Shown: positions 34,458-43,041 of the stretch, piece by piece | Numbering within the stretch: position 1 is the first letter of the stretch | How the letters are laid out: each line of letters starts with the position of its first letter | From: Planctomycetota bacterium | Lineage (GTDB): Bacteria; Planctomycetota; UBA1135; UBA2386 | Assembly (NCBI GenBank): GCA_020638655.1 | Contig: JACKIC010000002.1 | Location: 310,001-374,000 of the forward strand | Direction: 5' to 3' | DNA length: 64,000 nucleotides | Translations under genes and position numbers: made by a program | Notes under the pieces: generated by a model | The model's input: only the letters and a program-made list of their open reading frames with translations | The model's database searches: none | What the model was told of the DNA's origin: nothing

Positions 34458-36305
34458 ATGCGCGTGTCCCTGGCCGTCCTCGCCGTCGTTCTCCTGGTGA
34501 CCCTGCTGCCGGCGCAGAACTCGACGCGCAAGCTGCGGCGCGAACCCGGCGAGGTCGCGGGGCGAGTCGGCAGCGCGGTGCCGTGGGCGGAGACGGTGCA
34601 GGCCGCGCTCGCCTCGAGCAAGGAGAGCGGCAAGCCGGTGTTCTGGTACGTGCCGTCGGTGGCCGGTTCGCCGATGGACCGCAAGCCCGAGATCGATCGA
34701 TACCTGCGCGGCGGGCCGTTCTCGTGGCCGAGCACGATCGCGCTGCTGCAGACGCGCTTCGTCTGCGTCGACGAGGTGCCCAGGGGCGAGCTGCAGGCGC
34801 GCTTCGGGCTGCGCCGCAACGAGTTCATCGAGCCGGGTTATCTGGTGCTCGACGCGACGGGCAAGGTGCTCGCCAAGGTCGACCAGATCACCACGCTGCA
34901 CCCGCAATGGTTCGAGGCGCCGCTGCGGCGCCTCGTCGGCGCGCCCGACGAGGGTTTCCCCGGCGCGCCGGGCCTGCGCGAGGCGTGGCAGGCCTACCGC
35001 GACCTCGACGCCGAGGCGGCGATCGCCGCGGCGGAGAAGGTGTTGCAGCAGGCGCCGTCCGCCGAACTCTCGGCCGAGGCGCAGTGGCTGATCGGTGCGG
35101 CGCTGTGCCGTTCGGGCCGCCGCGGCGAGGCGGTGACGCGCTGGCAGCAGCTCGCGGCGGCGCTGCCCGACGAACCGCTGGCGCAGAAGGCGGCGCTCGA
35201 AGCCGAGGGACACGGCCCGTTCGTGCACGCGTTCGAGGACTTCCTGCCGCTGCCGGCCGGCGCGCTGCAGCGCGACCCCGTCGACGGCACGCGCTGCCCC
35301 GGCGTCTACGACGAGGCGCAGCTGTGGCAGCGCAGCGTGTCGTTCCTGCTGCGCGCGGTCGACGACGACGGTGTCTATCGCGACAGCCAGTACGACTTCG
35401 GTGGCACCGACAGCCTGCCCAACGTCTACGCAGCGGTGACCTGTCTCGCGGGCATGGCGCTGCTGACCGCGGACCAGCGCGCGCGCGACGGGGCCCTGGT
35501 GCTGTCGGCGCCGCAGCGCGAGCGCCTCGGCGCGCTGCTCGACAAGATCCGCGCCAACGCCGAGTCCGAGGCGTGGCTCGCGCTCAGCGACCGCGACGAG
35601 ATCCTGTGGTCGCGCGCCTACGCGCTGCGCTTCCTCGCCGCGTGGCGCGCGCAGCGTCCCGGCGACGCCGAGGCGCTGAAGCCGGCGCTGCAGAACGCCG
35701 TCGGCGCGCTGCTGGCGCTGCAGCCGGATACGGGCGTGTGGTTCCACGAGTACGGCAACCCGTTCGCGATCGCCACCGCGCTGCAGGCGCTGCACGAGGC
35801 CAAGGTCGCGGGCGTCGACGTCGACCAGGACAAGATCGATCGCGGCCTGCGGGCGCTGGCCCAGAACCGCACCGCGCAGGGCGCCTTCACCTACAGCCAC
35901 ACGCGCCGCGGCCAGCCGCGCGCCTCGATCGACGGCGCCGCCGGCCGCATGCCGCTCTGCGAACTGGCGCTGCAGCTGTTCGGCGCGTCCGACCAGGACC
36001 GGCTCGCGGCCGCGGTGGGGGCCGGCTTCGAACACCACGGCCTGCTCGCCGCAGTGCGCAAGTACGACGACCACGCCAGCAGCCTCGGCTACGGCGGCTT
36101 CTTCTTCTGGTTCGACATGCTGGGCCGCGTCGAAGCGACGCTGCAGCTGCAGGACGCCGCGGATCGGAAGGCGCGGTTGGCGGCGATGCGCGGCCTGGTG
36201 CTCGACCTGCCCGAGTTCGACGGCTGCTTCGTCGACAGCCACGAGCTGGGCCGCGTCTACGGCACGTCGATGGCGCTGCTGTGCCTGTCGCGCTGCGCGC
36301 GCTGA
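34458..36305 (+). CDS. Secreted thioredoxin-like plus squalene-cyclase-fold fusion protein
   Basis: 615 residues from ATG 34458, which gives a signal peptide (MRVSLAVLAVVLLVTLLPAQ). Residues about 45-160 look thioredoxin-like (SSKESGKPVFWYV, RFVCVDEV, YLVLDATGKVLAKVD), but no CxxC is present, so no disulfide activity is expected. A TPR-like helical stretch (about 175-240) follows, then a long alpha/alpha-toroid domain of the prenyltransferase/squalene-oxidase type (about 290-610: WQRSVSFLLRAVDDDGVYRD, SLGYGGFFFWFDMLGRVEA). A TTGACA lies 20 bases before the start without a good -10 box. Related in its second half to the exported cyclase-fold protein of the MoxR operon. Function unknown. Confidence 0.85.
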   Translation: MRVSLAVLAVVLLVTLLPAQNSTRKLRREPGEVAGRVGSAVPWAETVQAALASSKESGKPVFWYVPSVAGSPMDRKPEIDRYLRGGPFSWPSTIALLQTRFVCVDEVPRGELQARFGLRRNEFIEPGYLVLDATGKVLAKVDQITTLHPQWFEAPLRRLVGAPDEGFPGAPGLREAWQAYRDLDAEAAIAAAEKVLQQAPSAELSAEAQWLIGAALCRSGRRGEAVTRWQQLAAALPDEPLAQKAALEAEGHGPFVHAFEDFLPLPAGALQRDPVDGTRCPGVYDEAQLWQRSVSFLLRAVDDDGVYRDSQYDFGGTDSLPNVYAAVTCLAGMALLTADQRARDGALVLSAPQRERLGALLDKIRANAESEAWLALSDRDEILWSRAYALRFLAAWRAQRPGDAEALKPALQNAVGALLALQPDTGVWFHEYGNPFAIATALQALHEAKVAGVDVDQDKIDRGLRALAQNRTAQGAFTYSHTRRGQPRASIDGAAGRMPLCELALQLFGASDQDRLAAAVGAGFEHHGLLAAVRKYDDHASSLGYGGFFFWFDMLGRVEATLQLQDAADRKARLAAMRGLVLDLPEFDGCFVDSHELGRVYGTSMALLCLSRCAR

Positions 36306-36324
36306 AGCCCGCGTCCGACCCGTC

Positions 36325-37248
36325 TCAGCCCAGGAAGTCAGCCAGCCCCGGCGGCAGCTCCAGGTCGAGCGCCGCCGCCCGCGTGAACAGGTGCTGCACC
36401 GCTTCGGCGCCGAGCTGCATGCCGAGCGCGGTCAGCGCCTGCAGCCGCGCCGGCGTCGCGCTCGGCAGCTGCTCGTCGAGCCACGCGCCGAACCACGCCG
36501 TCTGGGCGCGCTGTCGCAGCAGCAGCGCCGCGTCGGCGGGCACGCCGCGATGGTGCTCGGCGGTCTCGAGCAGCGCGCCCGCTCCGCCGGCGTCGCCGCG
36601 GCGCAGCATCGCCGCCAGCAGCGCGTCGAGGTGGGGCAGCCAGCGGGCCCCGTCTTCGCCCTCGTCGAGCGCCGCGAACACGCGTCGGCTCACCAGCCCG
36701 GGCAGGTTGGCGTCGCGGTCGCGCTCGATGCGCCGCTGCAGCGGCGCGAAGCGCGGGTCGGGCTGCGCCAGCGGCCACCAGTTGGGGCTGGCCGCCGCCG
36801 CCTTGGTGCGGTCGTGACGGACGGCGGCGCGCAGCTGCACGCCGAGCAGGTTCGCGTCGCGCAGGCTGGCCACGAGCCGGGACCCGCCGGGATCGTCGGT
36901 GCGCGCCGCGGCCAGGAGGTGCAGCAGCGTGCGCAGGCTGGTGGCGGTGACGGCGGCGTCGAGCTCGAGCTCGCCGATGCCGGCGTCGAACAGGGCCCCG
37001 AACGGAACTTCGCCCGGCTCGTGGCAACGCACGAGGTCCGCGCCGACCCGCACGCCGTCGTCGCGCACGGTGAGAACCAGCGGTCCCTCCTGCACCGCGG
37101 CGGTCACCGTCGTCGTCGCCCGATCGACCGCGGCCTGACCGAGCTGCGCGTGTTCGGCGTGTTGGCGCAGCATGCAGACGGCGTGGTGCAACGACTGCAC
37201 GGCCTGATGGCACAGGCGCGACCAGCGGTTGCCTTCGGTTGAGACCAC
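36325..37248 (-). CDS. Hypothetical protein with HEAT-associated N-terminal domain
   Basis: 307 residues, no signal peptide or transmembrane helix. The N-terminal 110 residues follow a pattern I associate with proteins carrying HEAT repeats or HD domains: helix, then GPLVLTVRDDGVRVGADLVR, then FGALFDAGIGELELDAAVTATSLRTLLHLLAA. The C-terminal half (about 165-307) is an all-helical repeat region (LDALLAAMLRRGDAGGAGALLE, ALTALGMQLGAEAVQHLF). Probably cytoplasmic and a protein-interaction module. The start is the GTG at 37248, the only candidate in the opening stretch. It ends 19 bases from the stop of the convergent gene. Confidence 0.8.
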   Translation of the reverse strand: MVSTEGNRWSRLCHQAVQSLHHAVCMLRQHAEHAQLGQAAVDRATTTVTAAVQEGPLVLTVRDDGVRVGADLVRCHEPGEVPFGALFDAGIGELELDAAVTATSLRTLLHLLAAARTDDPGGSRLVASLRDANLLGVQLRAAVRHDRTKAAAASPNWWPLAQPDPRFAPLQRRIERDRDANLPGLVSRRVFAALDEGEDGARWLPHLDALLAAMLRRGDAGGAGALLETAEHHRGVPADAALLLRQRAQTAWFGAWLDEQLPSATPARLQALTALGMQLGAEAVQHLFTRAAALDLELPPGLADFLG

Positions 37249-37396
37249 ATCCGTCTATCGGCCGCGGCGTCGCGAGGTCTGCACGCGCGCCGGAAGTCCC
37301 GTGACCAGCCCTGTTCCGGGGCCCTGCGTGGTGCTAATGGGGCGCTCCTCCGCTAAACCTACTTCCGTGCCGATCGCTTCCTCTCGCTCACATCGG

Positions 37397-39487
37397 ATGG
37401 GCCGCCTGTTCTGCGCCGTTGCCCTGTTGGTGATCGCCGCCTGCGGGGGGCGCGTATCGAGGGTTACCCCTGACGCCGGCCAGGGAGGAGCCCCTGGCGC
37501 CGAGGTCGACCGCACGCCGCAGATGCTGGTGGTGACCCTGCAGGGCATGCTCGGCACCCCGGAGATCGCGCGGTGCCATCGGGCTCTGCGCGAAGCCGAG
37601 GCGCGCGGCGTGGGCTGGGTGCTGTTCCGGCTGAACGAGGCCGGCGCGTTCGGTGAGGACGCCGACGACCTGCAGACGCTGTTCGATCACGTGCAGTCCA
37701 CGTCCGTCAAGACCGTGGCGCTGCTGCAGGGCCGCGTCGTGCAGGGGGCGGCCTACCTCGCGCTGCTGACCGACCGCACCTACTGCCTGCCGCGCACCGA
37801 CTGGGGGGAGATCACCAAGCCCGACCAGGAGGTGATCGAACTCCTGGACCGGGACCCCGAGGCGGCGGCCGCCCGACGGCTCGCCGCGGTGCACGAGGCG
37901 CTCGGCACCCGGCTCGCGCGCAAGAGCCTGAAGACGCCGATGTCGCCCGACCTGCAGAAGCTCGCCTTCGCGATGGCCGACCCGCGCGTGCAGCTCGTCC
38001 AGGCGATGGTGCGCGAGGGCGGCATCGAGCGCTCGCGCATCCTCGACATGACCGAGCTCGCCGCGCTCAAGGGCAGCGGCGCGACGGTGCTCGGTGAGAC
38101 GCCGATGCGGCGCCCGCTGTTGCTGACCGCGCCGGAAGCCGAGGACCTGCGCCTGTCGAACGGAACGCCCCAGAGCCTCGAGCACCTGTGCACCGACGAG
38201 CTGCACGTGCCCTTCGACCTGGTCGGCGAGCTCGACTCGAACTGGGCCGAACACATGGTCGGCTGGCTCGAGTGGATGCAGCCGTTCCTGCTGGTGCTCG
38301 GCTTCCTGCTGATCCTGTTCGAGGTCAAGACGCCCGGCGTCGGGCTGCCCGGCGCGCTGGGCACGTTGTTCCTCGGTCTGGCGATGTTCTACAGCTACCT
38401 GGTCGGCCTCGCGGAGATCACCGAGATCCTGGTGTTCTTCCTCGGCCTGCTGGCGCTCGCGGTCGAGATCTTCGTGCTGCCGGGAACGGTGATCTTCGGC
38501 GCGGTCGGGTTCTTGTGCCTGGTGCTGTCGCTGATCTTGAGCCAGCAGTCGTTCGTATTGCCGAGCAACGCCGTGGAAGAGGACATCCTGCTCGCCAACC
38601 TGATCAACCTGACGCTGTTGTTCGTGCTGGTGCTGGGCCTCGGCGCGCTGTTCTGGCGCATCCTGCCCAAGCTGCCGCTGTTCAACCGCGTGATGCTCGC
38701 GCCGACGCCGCCGACGCGCGGCGGCGACGAACCCGAGAAGAACGGCAGCAGCGCGCTGGGCATCGAGACCGAGGGCCTGACCGCGCTGGTGGGCCGCACC
38801 GGCACCGCGGCGACCGTGCTGCGCCCGGCCGGCACGATCGAGATCGACGGCGAACGCATCGACGTGGTCACCGAGGGTGAGTTCCTCGAGGCCGGCGCCG
38901 CGGTGCGCGTCGTCTACGTGCGCGGCAACCGCGTCGTCGTCGCCGCCGTCGCGGAAGGTGGCGGCCAGAGCGGTGGCGGTCAGAGCGGCAGCGTCGGTGT
39001 CGTGCTGTTGCTGGCGATCGTCGGCCTGGGGCTGCTCGTCGCCGAGGTGTTCTTCGTCTCGTTCGGCGTGATCGCCGTGTGCGCGGGGCTGTCGCTGATC
39101 TGCGCCGTGTTCTTCGCGTTCCAGGACTCGACCGCGTTCGGGGTGACCATGCTGGTCGCCGAGGCCGTCGCCGCGCCGCTCGTCGTGATGGGCGCGCTGC
39201 GCCTGCTGCCGCACACGCGCCTGGGCAAGGACCTGATCCTGTCCGGGCCGCAGACCCAAGGGCACGCGGGCGCCGCCGACCCCGGCCTGGCCGATCTGCT
39301 GCACAAGTCCGGAGTCGCGGTGTCCGCCCTTCGTCCCGCCGGTCTCGCCCGTATCGACGGCCGCCGCATCGACGTCGTCACGCGCGGCGAGATGCTCGAC
39401 GCCGACTGTCCCATCCAGGTCCTCGACGTCACGGGCAACCGCGTCGTCGTCGGCCGCAAACCCTCTGACCATTCGACCACACCATGA
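37397..39487 (+). CDS. NfeD-family membrane protein with duplicated NfeD module and degenerate protease domain
   Basis: 696 residues. The start ATG 37397 gives a lipoprotein signal, LLVIAAC with Cys16. Residues about 40-290 are the SppA/ClpP-like domain of NfeD1b proteins; the usual nucleophile serine position reads VVQGAAYLALLTDRTY, so the protease looks inactive. Four or five helices (about 295-440) are followed by an NfeD OB-fold (TAATVLRPAGTIEIDGERID). Unusually, two more helices (about 535-610) and a second OB-fold (VAVSALRPAGLARIDGRRID) follow. The stop overlaps the floA start (ATGA), the classic nfeD-floA pairing; the two proteins act in membrane microdomains. Confidence 0.93.
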   Translation: MGRLFCAVALLVIAACGGRVSRVTPDAGQGGAPGAEVDRTPQMLVVTLQGMLGTPEIARCHRALREAEARGVGWVLFRLNEAGAFGEDADDLQTLFDHVQSTSVKTVALLQGRVVQGAAYLALLTDRTYCLPRTDWGEITKPDQEVIELLDRDPEAAAARRLAAVHEALGTRLARKSLKTPMSPDLQKLAFAMADPRVQLVQAMVREGGIERSRILDMTELAALKGSGATVLGETPMRRPLLLTAPEAEDLRLSNGTPQSLEHLCTDELHVPFDLVGELDSNWAEHMVGWLEWMQPFLLVLGFLLILFEVKTPGVGLPGALGTLFLGLAMFYSYLVGLAEITEILVFFLGLLALAVEIFVLPGTVIFGAVGFLCLVLSLILSQQSFVLPSNAVEEDILLANLINLTLLFVLVLGLGALFWRILPKLPLFNRVMLAPTPPTRGGDEPEKNGSSALGIETEGLTALVGRTGTAATVLRPAGTIEIDGERIDVVTEGEFLEAGAAVRVVYVRGNRVVVAAVAEGGGQSGGGQSGSVGVVLLLAIVGLGLLVAEVFFVSFGVIAVCAGLSLICAVFFAFQDSTAFGVTMLVAEAVAAPLVVMGALRLLPHTRLGKDLILSGPQTQGHAGAADPGLADLLHKSGVAVSALRPAGLARIDGRRIDVVTRGEMLDADCPIQVLDVTGNRVVVGRKPSDHSTTP

Positions 39488-40569
39488 CTGCAATCCTCGA
39501 CTTCTCGGCCGTGCCACTCCTGGCACAGGGCTCGCGCGGCTCCGGCGACAGCAACTTCCTGATGTGGGTGCTCGGCGGACTGATCGTCCTGCTGGTCATC
39601 CTCGTGCTGGTGCTGCTCAAGTTCCTGAACCTGTGGGTGCAGGCCTACATGTCGGGCACGCGCATCGGCCTGTTCCAACTGGTCGGCATGTCGCTGCGCA
39701 AGGTCAACCCGAGCGTGATCGTGCGCGGCGCGATCTCGGCGACGCAGGCGGGCCTGCCGATCGTCGTGCGTGACCTCGAGGCGCACTACCTGGCCGGCGG
39801 CAACGTGCCGCGCGTCGTCAACGCGCTGATCGCGGCCGATCGCGCCAATCTCGGCCTCGACTTCCGTCAGGCCGCGGCGATCGACCTCGCCGGCCGCGAC
39901 GTGCTCGACGCCGTGCAGACCTCGGTCAAGCCCAAGGTGATCGACTGCCCGGCCGACGGCAAGGTCGCCGCGATGGCCAAGAACGGCATCCAGGTGCTCG
40001 CCAAGGCGCGCGTCACCGTGCGCACCAACATCAACCGCCTGGTCGGCGGTGCCACCGAGGAGACCATCATCGCGCGCGTCGGCGAGGGCATCGTCTCGAC
40101 GATCGGCAGCAGCGAGACGCACAAGGACGTGCTCGAGAACCCCGACCGCATCAGCAAGGGCGTGCTCAGCAAGGGCCTCGACGCGGGCACCGCGTTCGAG
40201 ATCCTGTCGATCGACATCGCCGACGTCGACATCGGCGACAACATCGGCGCGCGCCTGCAGGCCGACCAGGCCGAGGCCGACAAGCGCGTCGCGCAGGCTG
40301 CCGCCGAGAGCCGCCGCGCGATGGCCGTCGCCGCCGAACAGGAGAACGTCGCCGAGATCGCGGCCAACCGCGCCAAGCTCGTGCTCGCCGAGGCCGAGGT
40401 GCCGCAGGCGATGGCCGACGCGTTCCGATCGGGCAACCTCGGCGTGATGGACTACACGCGCCTCAAGAACATCGAGGCCGACACGCGCATGCGCAGCCAG
40501 ATCGCCTCGGGCGAAGAGGCCAGCCAGAGCTCGGAGAGCCAGCGCAAGAAGATGCCGGGCCAGGAGTAG
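39484..40569 (+). CDS. floA: FloA flotillin-like scaffold protein
   Basis: 361 residues. One membrane segment at about 25-46 (FLMWVLGGLIVLLVILVLVLLKF) is followed by the FloA-specific region YMSGTRIGLFQLVGMSLRKVNP, an SPFH domain (about 60-230: GLPIVVRDLEAHYLAGGNVPRVV, VTVRTNINRLVGGATEETIIARVGEGIVSTIG), and a C-terminal coiled coil (RLQADQAEADKRVAQAAAESRRA). It scaffolds membrane microdomains and oligomerises at the cytoplasmic face. Translation is probably coupled to nfeD through the ATGA overlap, and the next gene starts three bases after its stop. Confidence 0.97.
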   Translation: MTAILDFSAVPLLAQGSRGSGDSNFLMWVLGGLIVLLVILVLVLLKFLNLWVQAYMSGTRIGLFQLVGMSLRKVNPSVIVRGAISATQAGLPIVVRDLEAHYLAGGNVPRVVNALIAADRANLGLDFRQAAAIDLAGRDVLDAVQTSVKPKVIDCPADGKVAAMAKNGIQVLAKARVTVRTNINRLVGGATEETIIARVGEGIVSTIGSSETHKDVLENPDRISKGVLSKGLDAGTAFEILSIDIADVDIGDNIGARLQADQAEADKRVAQAAAESRRAMAVAAEQENVAEIAANRAKLVLAEAEVPQAMADAFRSGNLGVMDYTRLKNIEADTRMRSQIASGEEASQSSESQRKKMPGQE

Positions 40570-40572
40570 TCG

Positions 40573-41195
40573 ATGTCGCCGCTCCTGCGCTTCCTGTTCG
40601 ACAACCCGATCCTGATCTTCATCCTGGTGGCCTGGGTCGCCGGGATGGTCGGGAACGCGGCAAAAGCCGCGAAGAAGGCCCAGCAGCGCCAGGGCGGCGC
40701 CGCGCCGCCGGTGCGCCGCGCGCGCCGCCGGCAGGCGGTGGCAGGCCCGGTGCGCCGCGCTCGGCCGAGGAGGTCGCCGCCGAGATCCGCCGCGCACTCG
40801 GGCTGGACCCGACGCCAACCGCGCCGCCGCCTGCGCAGCCCCGGCCGCAGCCGCAGCCCGCACCGCGCCCCGTCGTGCGCCGCGACGTCGTGACGCCCGA
40901 GCGGCCGCCGACGCCGGTCGTTCCGACCACCCAGTCGCGCCGCCTCGAAGTGCACGTCGACCCGCACGTCGGCGAGGCGATCGGCAAGTCGCACTCGATC
41001 GGTCGGCGCTCGTCGCTGCGTTCGGCCAGCGCCACGCACCGCAGCATGGGCCAGCTGGGTGGGGGGCGGAAGCAGGTGCTCGAGCGGGAGACCGCGAGCC
41101 GCAGCCGCTTCGCGCTCGGGGACCTCGGCCGTGCGCTGGTGCTCAACGAGATCCTGAGCCCGCCGGTGGCGCTGCGCGAGCCGCGGTCGATGTGA
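40573..41195 (+). pseudogene. Third gene of the nfeD-floA operon, apparently frameshifted
   Basis: The frame starting at ATG 40573 encodes a good transmembrane helix (LFDNPILIFILVAWVAGMVG) and a basic Ala/Lys stretch, then degenerates into Arg/Pro/Ser text. A second frame, open until the TGA at 41193, carries normal-looking sequence from about 40760: SAEEVAAEIRRALGLDPTPT, then RRLEVHVDPHVGEAIGKSHS and FALGDLGRALVLNEILSPPVALREP. Joining them needs a change of frame between about 40690 and 40740, in a GC-only stretch with a 14-base direct repeat. A sequencing or assembly indel, a real mutation or programmed frameshifting are all possible. The intact product would be about 207 residues with an N-terminal anchor and a basic C-terminal domain. 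No family recognised. Confidence 0.7.
40708..40760 (+). repeat. 14-base direct repeat at the suspected frameshift
   Basis: CCGGTGCGCCGCGC at 40708-40721 and again at 40747-40760, 39 bases apart, in the stretch where the reading frame of the third nfeD-floA operon gene changes. Confidence 0.7.
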
Positions 41196-41201
41196 CCGCG
41201 G
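41181..41201 (+). terminator. Stop-codon hairpin ending the nfeD-floA operon
   Basis: Perfect eight-base arms CCGCGGTC and GACCGCGG around the loop GATGT. The TGA stop begins in the loop and ends in the right arm. Confidence 0.55.
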
Positions 41202-41208
41202 CGCGCGT

Positions 41209-41250
41209 CGGCTGCCTGCCCTGAGCTACCTGTCCCGAGCTACCTGTCCC
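41209..41250. repeat. 14-base tandem repeat spanning the stop of the M28 peptidase gene
   Basis: CGGCTGCCTGCCCT (degenerate), then two exact copies of GAGCTACCTGTCCC (41223-41236 and 41237-41250). The second exact copy contains the TAG stop and last codons of the minus-strand gene. Confidence 0.85.
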
Positions 41251-42922
41251 GAGACACCGGCGCGGCCGGCTCGTCGCGGCCCTTGCCGCGGTAGGCGTTC
41301 CACAGGTCGGGCTCGACCAGCGGCCGGTCGTCCGCCTGCGCGAGGTCGAAGGCGATGTCGTAGACGTAGTTCGCGACGCGCAGCAGCTTGGGGAAGTTGA
41401 TCTTGTCCGGCGTGTCGGTGGTCTCGTGGTAGTCCTTGTGCAGGCCGGTGAAGAAGAACGCGATCGGCACGCCCATGCGCGCGAAGTTGGCGTGGTCGCT
41501 GCGGCCGAACATGCCCTCCTGGTCGTACTCGATCGAGAACTGCGCGGTCTCGTTCTTGCGCAGGCAGAGCGCGTGCAGCGCCGGTGCGAGCTTCTGCGTG
41601 CCGACCAGGTGCAGCGAGTTGACGTTGTCCTCGGCCTTCTCGCCGCGGTCGCCCTCGCGGTTCTCCTCCTCGTCGCGGCCGATCATGTCCATCTGCAGCT
41701 CGGCGGCGATCGCCTCGAGCGGGATCGGCGGGTTCTGCGAGAAGTAGCGCGAGCCGATCAGGCCGTCCTCTTCGCCGCAGAAGCACAGGAACAGCACGCT
41801 GCGGCGGGGCTTGATCGGGTTGTTGACGAACATCGTCGACACCGCCAGCACGCCGGTGGTGCCCGAGCCGTCGTCGTCGGCGCCCGGGTGCAGGCCGCCG
41901 CGCATGCCGACGTGGTCGAGGTGGCTGCCGATCACCACGTACTCGTCCTTGAGCTTGGGGTCGCTGCCGGGCAGCACCGCCCAGACGTTCATCGCCGGGC
42001 CCTGCACCTCCTCGAGCGCGACGCTGACGTTGGCGTGCAGCGGCAGCGCCCGGGTCAGCTGATCGCCGCTGAGTGCGGCGTCGTCGGTGCCGGCCGCGGC
42101 CAGCAGCGCCGTCAGGTCGTCACCGCCGAAGGTCGCGTCGAGCGGCGCGCGGCGGCCACCGACGACACCGCGGCCGGTGCCGCGGCCGGGGCCGGAGCGG
42201 CCGCGCAGCCCGCCCGTCGCCGGCGCCTTCTGCGCGGTCAGGACGATCGCGGCGTTCTTGCCGGCGAGCGCGCGCTGCACGCCGAAACGTGCCATCGCGA
42301 GCGAGGTGGGATCGGCGTCGTCACCGACCAGGTAGAGCACCACGGCCTTGCCCTCGACGTCGATGTCGGCGAGGCCGGGGATCTCGGGCACGCGCATGCG
42401 GCGGCCGCCGCCGGCCTCGACCTTGGGCGGGACCACGGTCAGCAGGACCACGTCGCCGTCGCTGGTGGCGTTGGCGGACGCCGAGCCGGCGAGGCGCTCG
42501 GCAGGGATGCGCATCACTTCCCTGCCGTCCTTGCTGAAGCTGACGAAGGTCTTGTCCGCGATCGGCGTGTTGGTCGTCCACGGCACCGTCTGGAAGTAGC
42601 TGCCGTCCTCGCCGCGGGCTTCGAGGCCGAGCTTCTTGAAGTGCGCGGCGACGAGGTCGGCGGCCTTCTGGAAGCCCGGGTAGCCGGTCTGCCGACCCTC
42701 GAACTCGGGCGACGCGAGCGTGTAGAGCCAGGTCTTGCAGTCCTCGACCGTGACCGCCGCCGAGCCCTTGGCGCGGTCGGCGGGCAGCGGCTTGCTGGCG
42801 GGCACGACGGCGCCCGAGATCTCGGTGGCGTCGTTCTGGGCGTGGACGAAGGCGCCGAGCGTCAGCGCGGCGGCGAGGGACAGGACCGGCAGCGGCCGGC
42901 GGGCGAAGGTATCTGAGGTCAC
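41240..42922 (-). CDS. Secreted M28-family metallopeptidase with PA-domain insert
   Basis: 560 residues from GTG 42922, chosen because it gives a signal peptide (RPLPVLSLAAALTLGAFVHAQ); an upstream frame is Arg/Pro-rich and unlikely. Residues about 50-100 contain EFEGRQTGYPGFQKAADLVA, typical of these aminopeptidases. A PA-like domain with a Gly/Arg-rich loop lies at about 150-300. The di-zinc core shows VVIGSHLDHVG, HPGADDDGSGT, CGEEDGLIGSRYF and EYDQEGMFGRSDHANF. It is an extracytoplasmic aminopeptidase or carboxypeptidase. The gene is alone; its last codons and stop are part of a 14-base tandem repeat. Confidence 0.94.
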   Translation of the reverse strand: MTSDTFARRPLPVLSLAAALTLGAFVHAQNDATEISGAVVPASKPLPADRAKGSAAVTVEDCKTWLYTLASPEFEGRQTGYPGFQKAADLVAAHFKKLGLEARGEDGSYFQTVPWTTNTPIADKTFVSFSKDGREVMRIPAERLAGSASANATSDGDVVLLTVVPPKVEAGGGRRMRVPEIPGLADIDVEGKAVVLYLVGDDADPTSLAMARFGVQRALAGKNAAIVLTAQKAPATGGLRGRSGPGRGTGRGVVGGRRAPLDATFGGDDLTALLAAAGTDDAALSGDQLTRALPLHANVSVALEEVQGPAMNVWAVLPGSDPKLKDEYVVIGSHLDHVGMRGGLHPGADDDGSGTTGVLAVSTMFVNNPIKPRRSVLFLCFCGEEDGLIGSRYFSQNPPIPLEAIAAELQMDMIGRDEEENREGDRGEKAEDNVNSLHLVGTQKLAPALHALCLRKNETAQFSIEYDQEGMFGRSDHANFARMGVPIAFFFTGLHKDYHETTDTPDKINFPKLLRVANYVYDIAFDLAQADDRPLVEPDLWNAYRGKGRDEPAAPVSRDR

Positions 42923-42993
42923 TGGGGGGAGCCTGTGGGGTATCGGTGGCGCGGTTCTACGGTCCGGGCGCCGTCGGCGCGAGCCGCAGCCGG

Positions 42994-43008
42994 GCTCCGG
43001 GCCGGAGC
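42994..43008 (-). terminator. Hairpin downstream of the lipoprotein gene
   Basis: GCTCCGG-G-CCGGAGC, about 34 bases after the stop of the gene ending at 43042. GC-rich, no U-tract. Confidence 0.35.
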
Positions 43009-43041
43009 GCGGCACAAATGCGACAGCCGTCGGCGCGGGCT

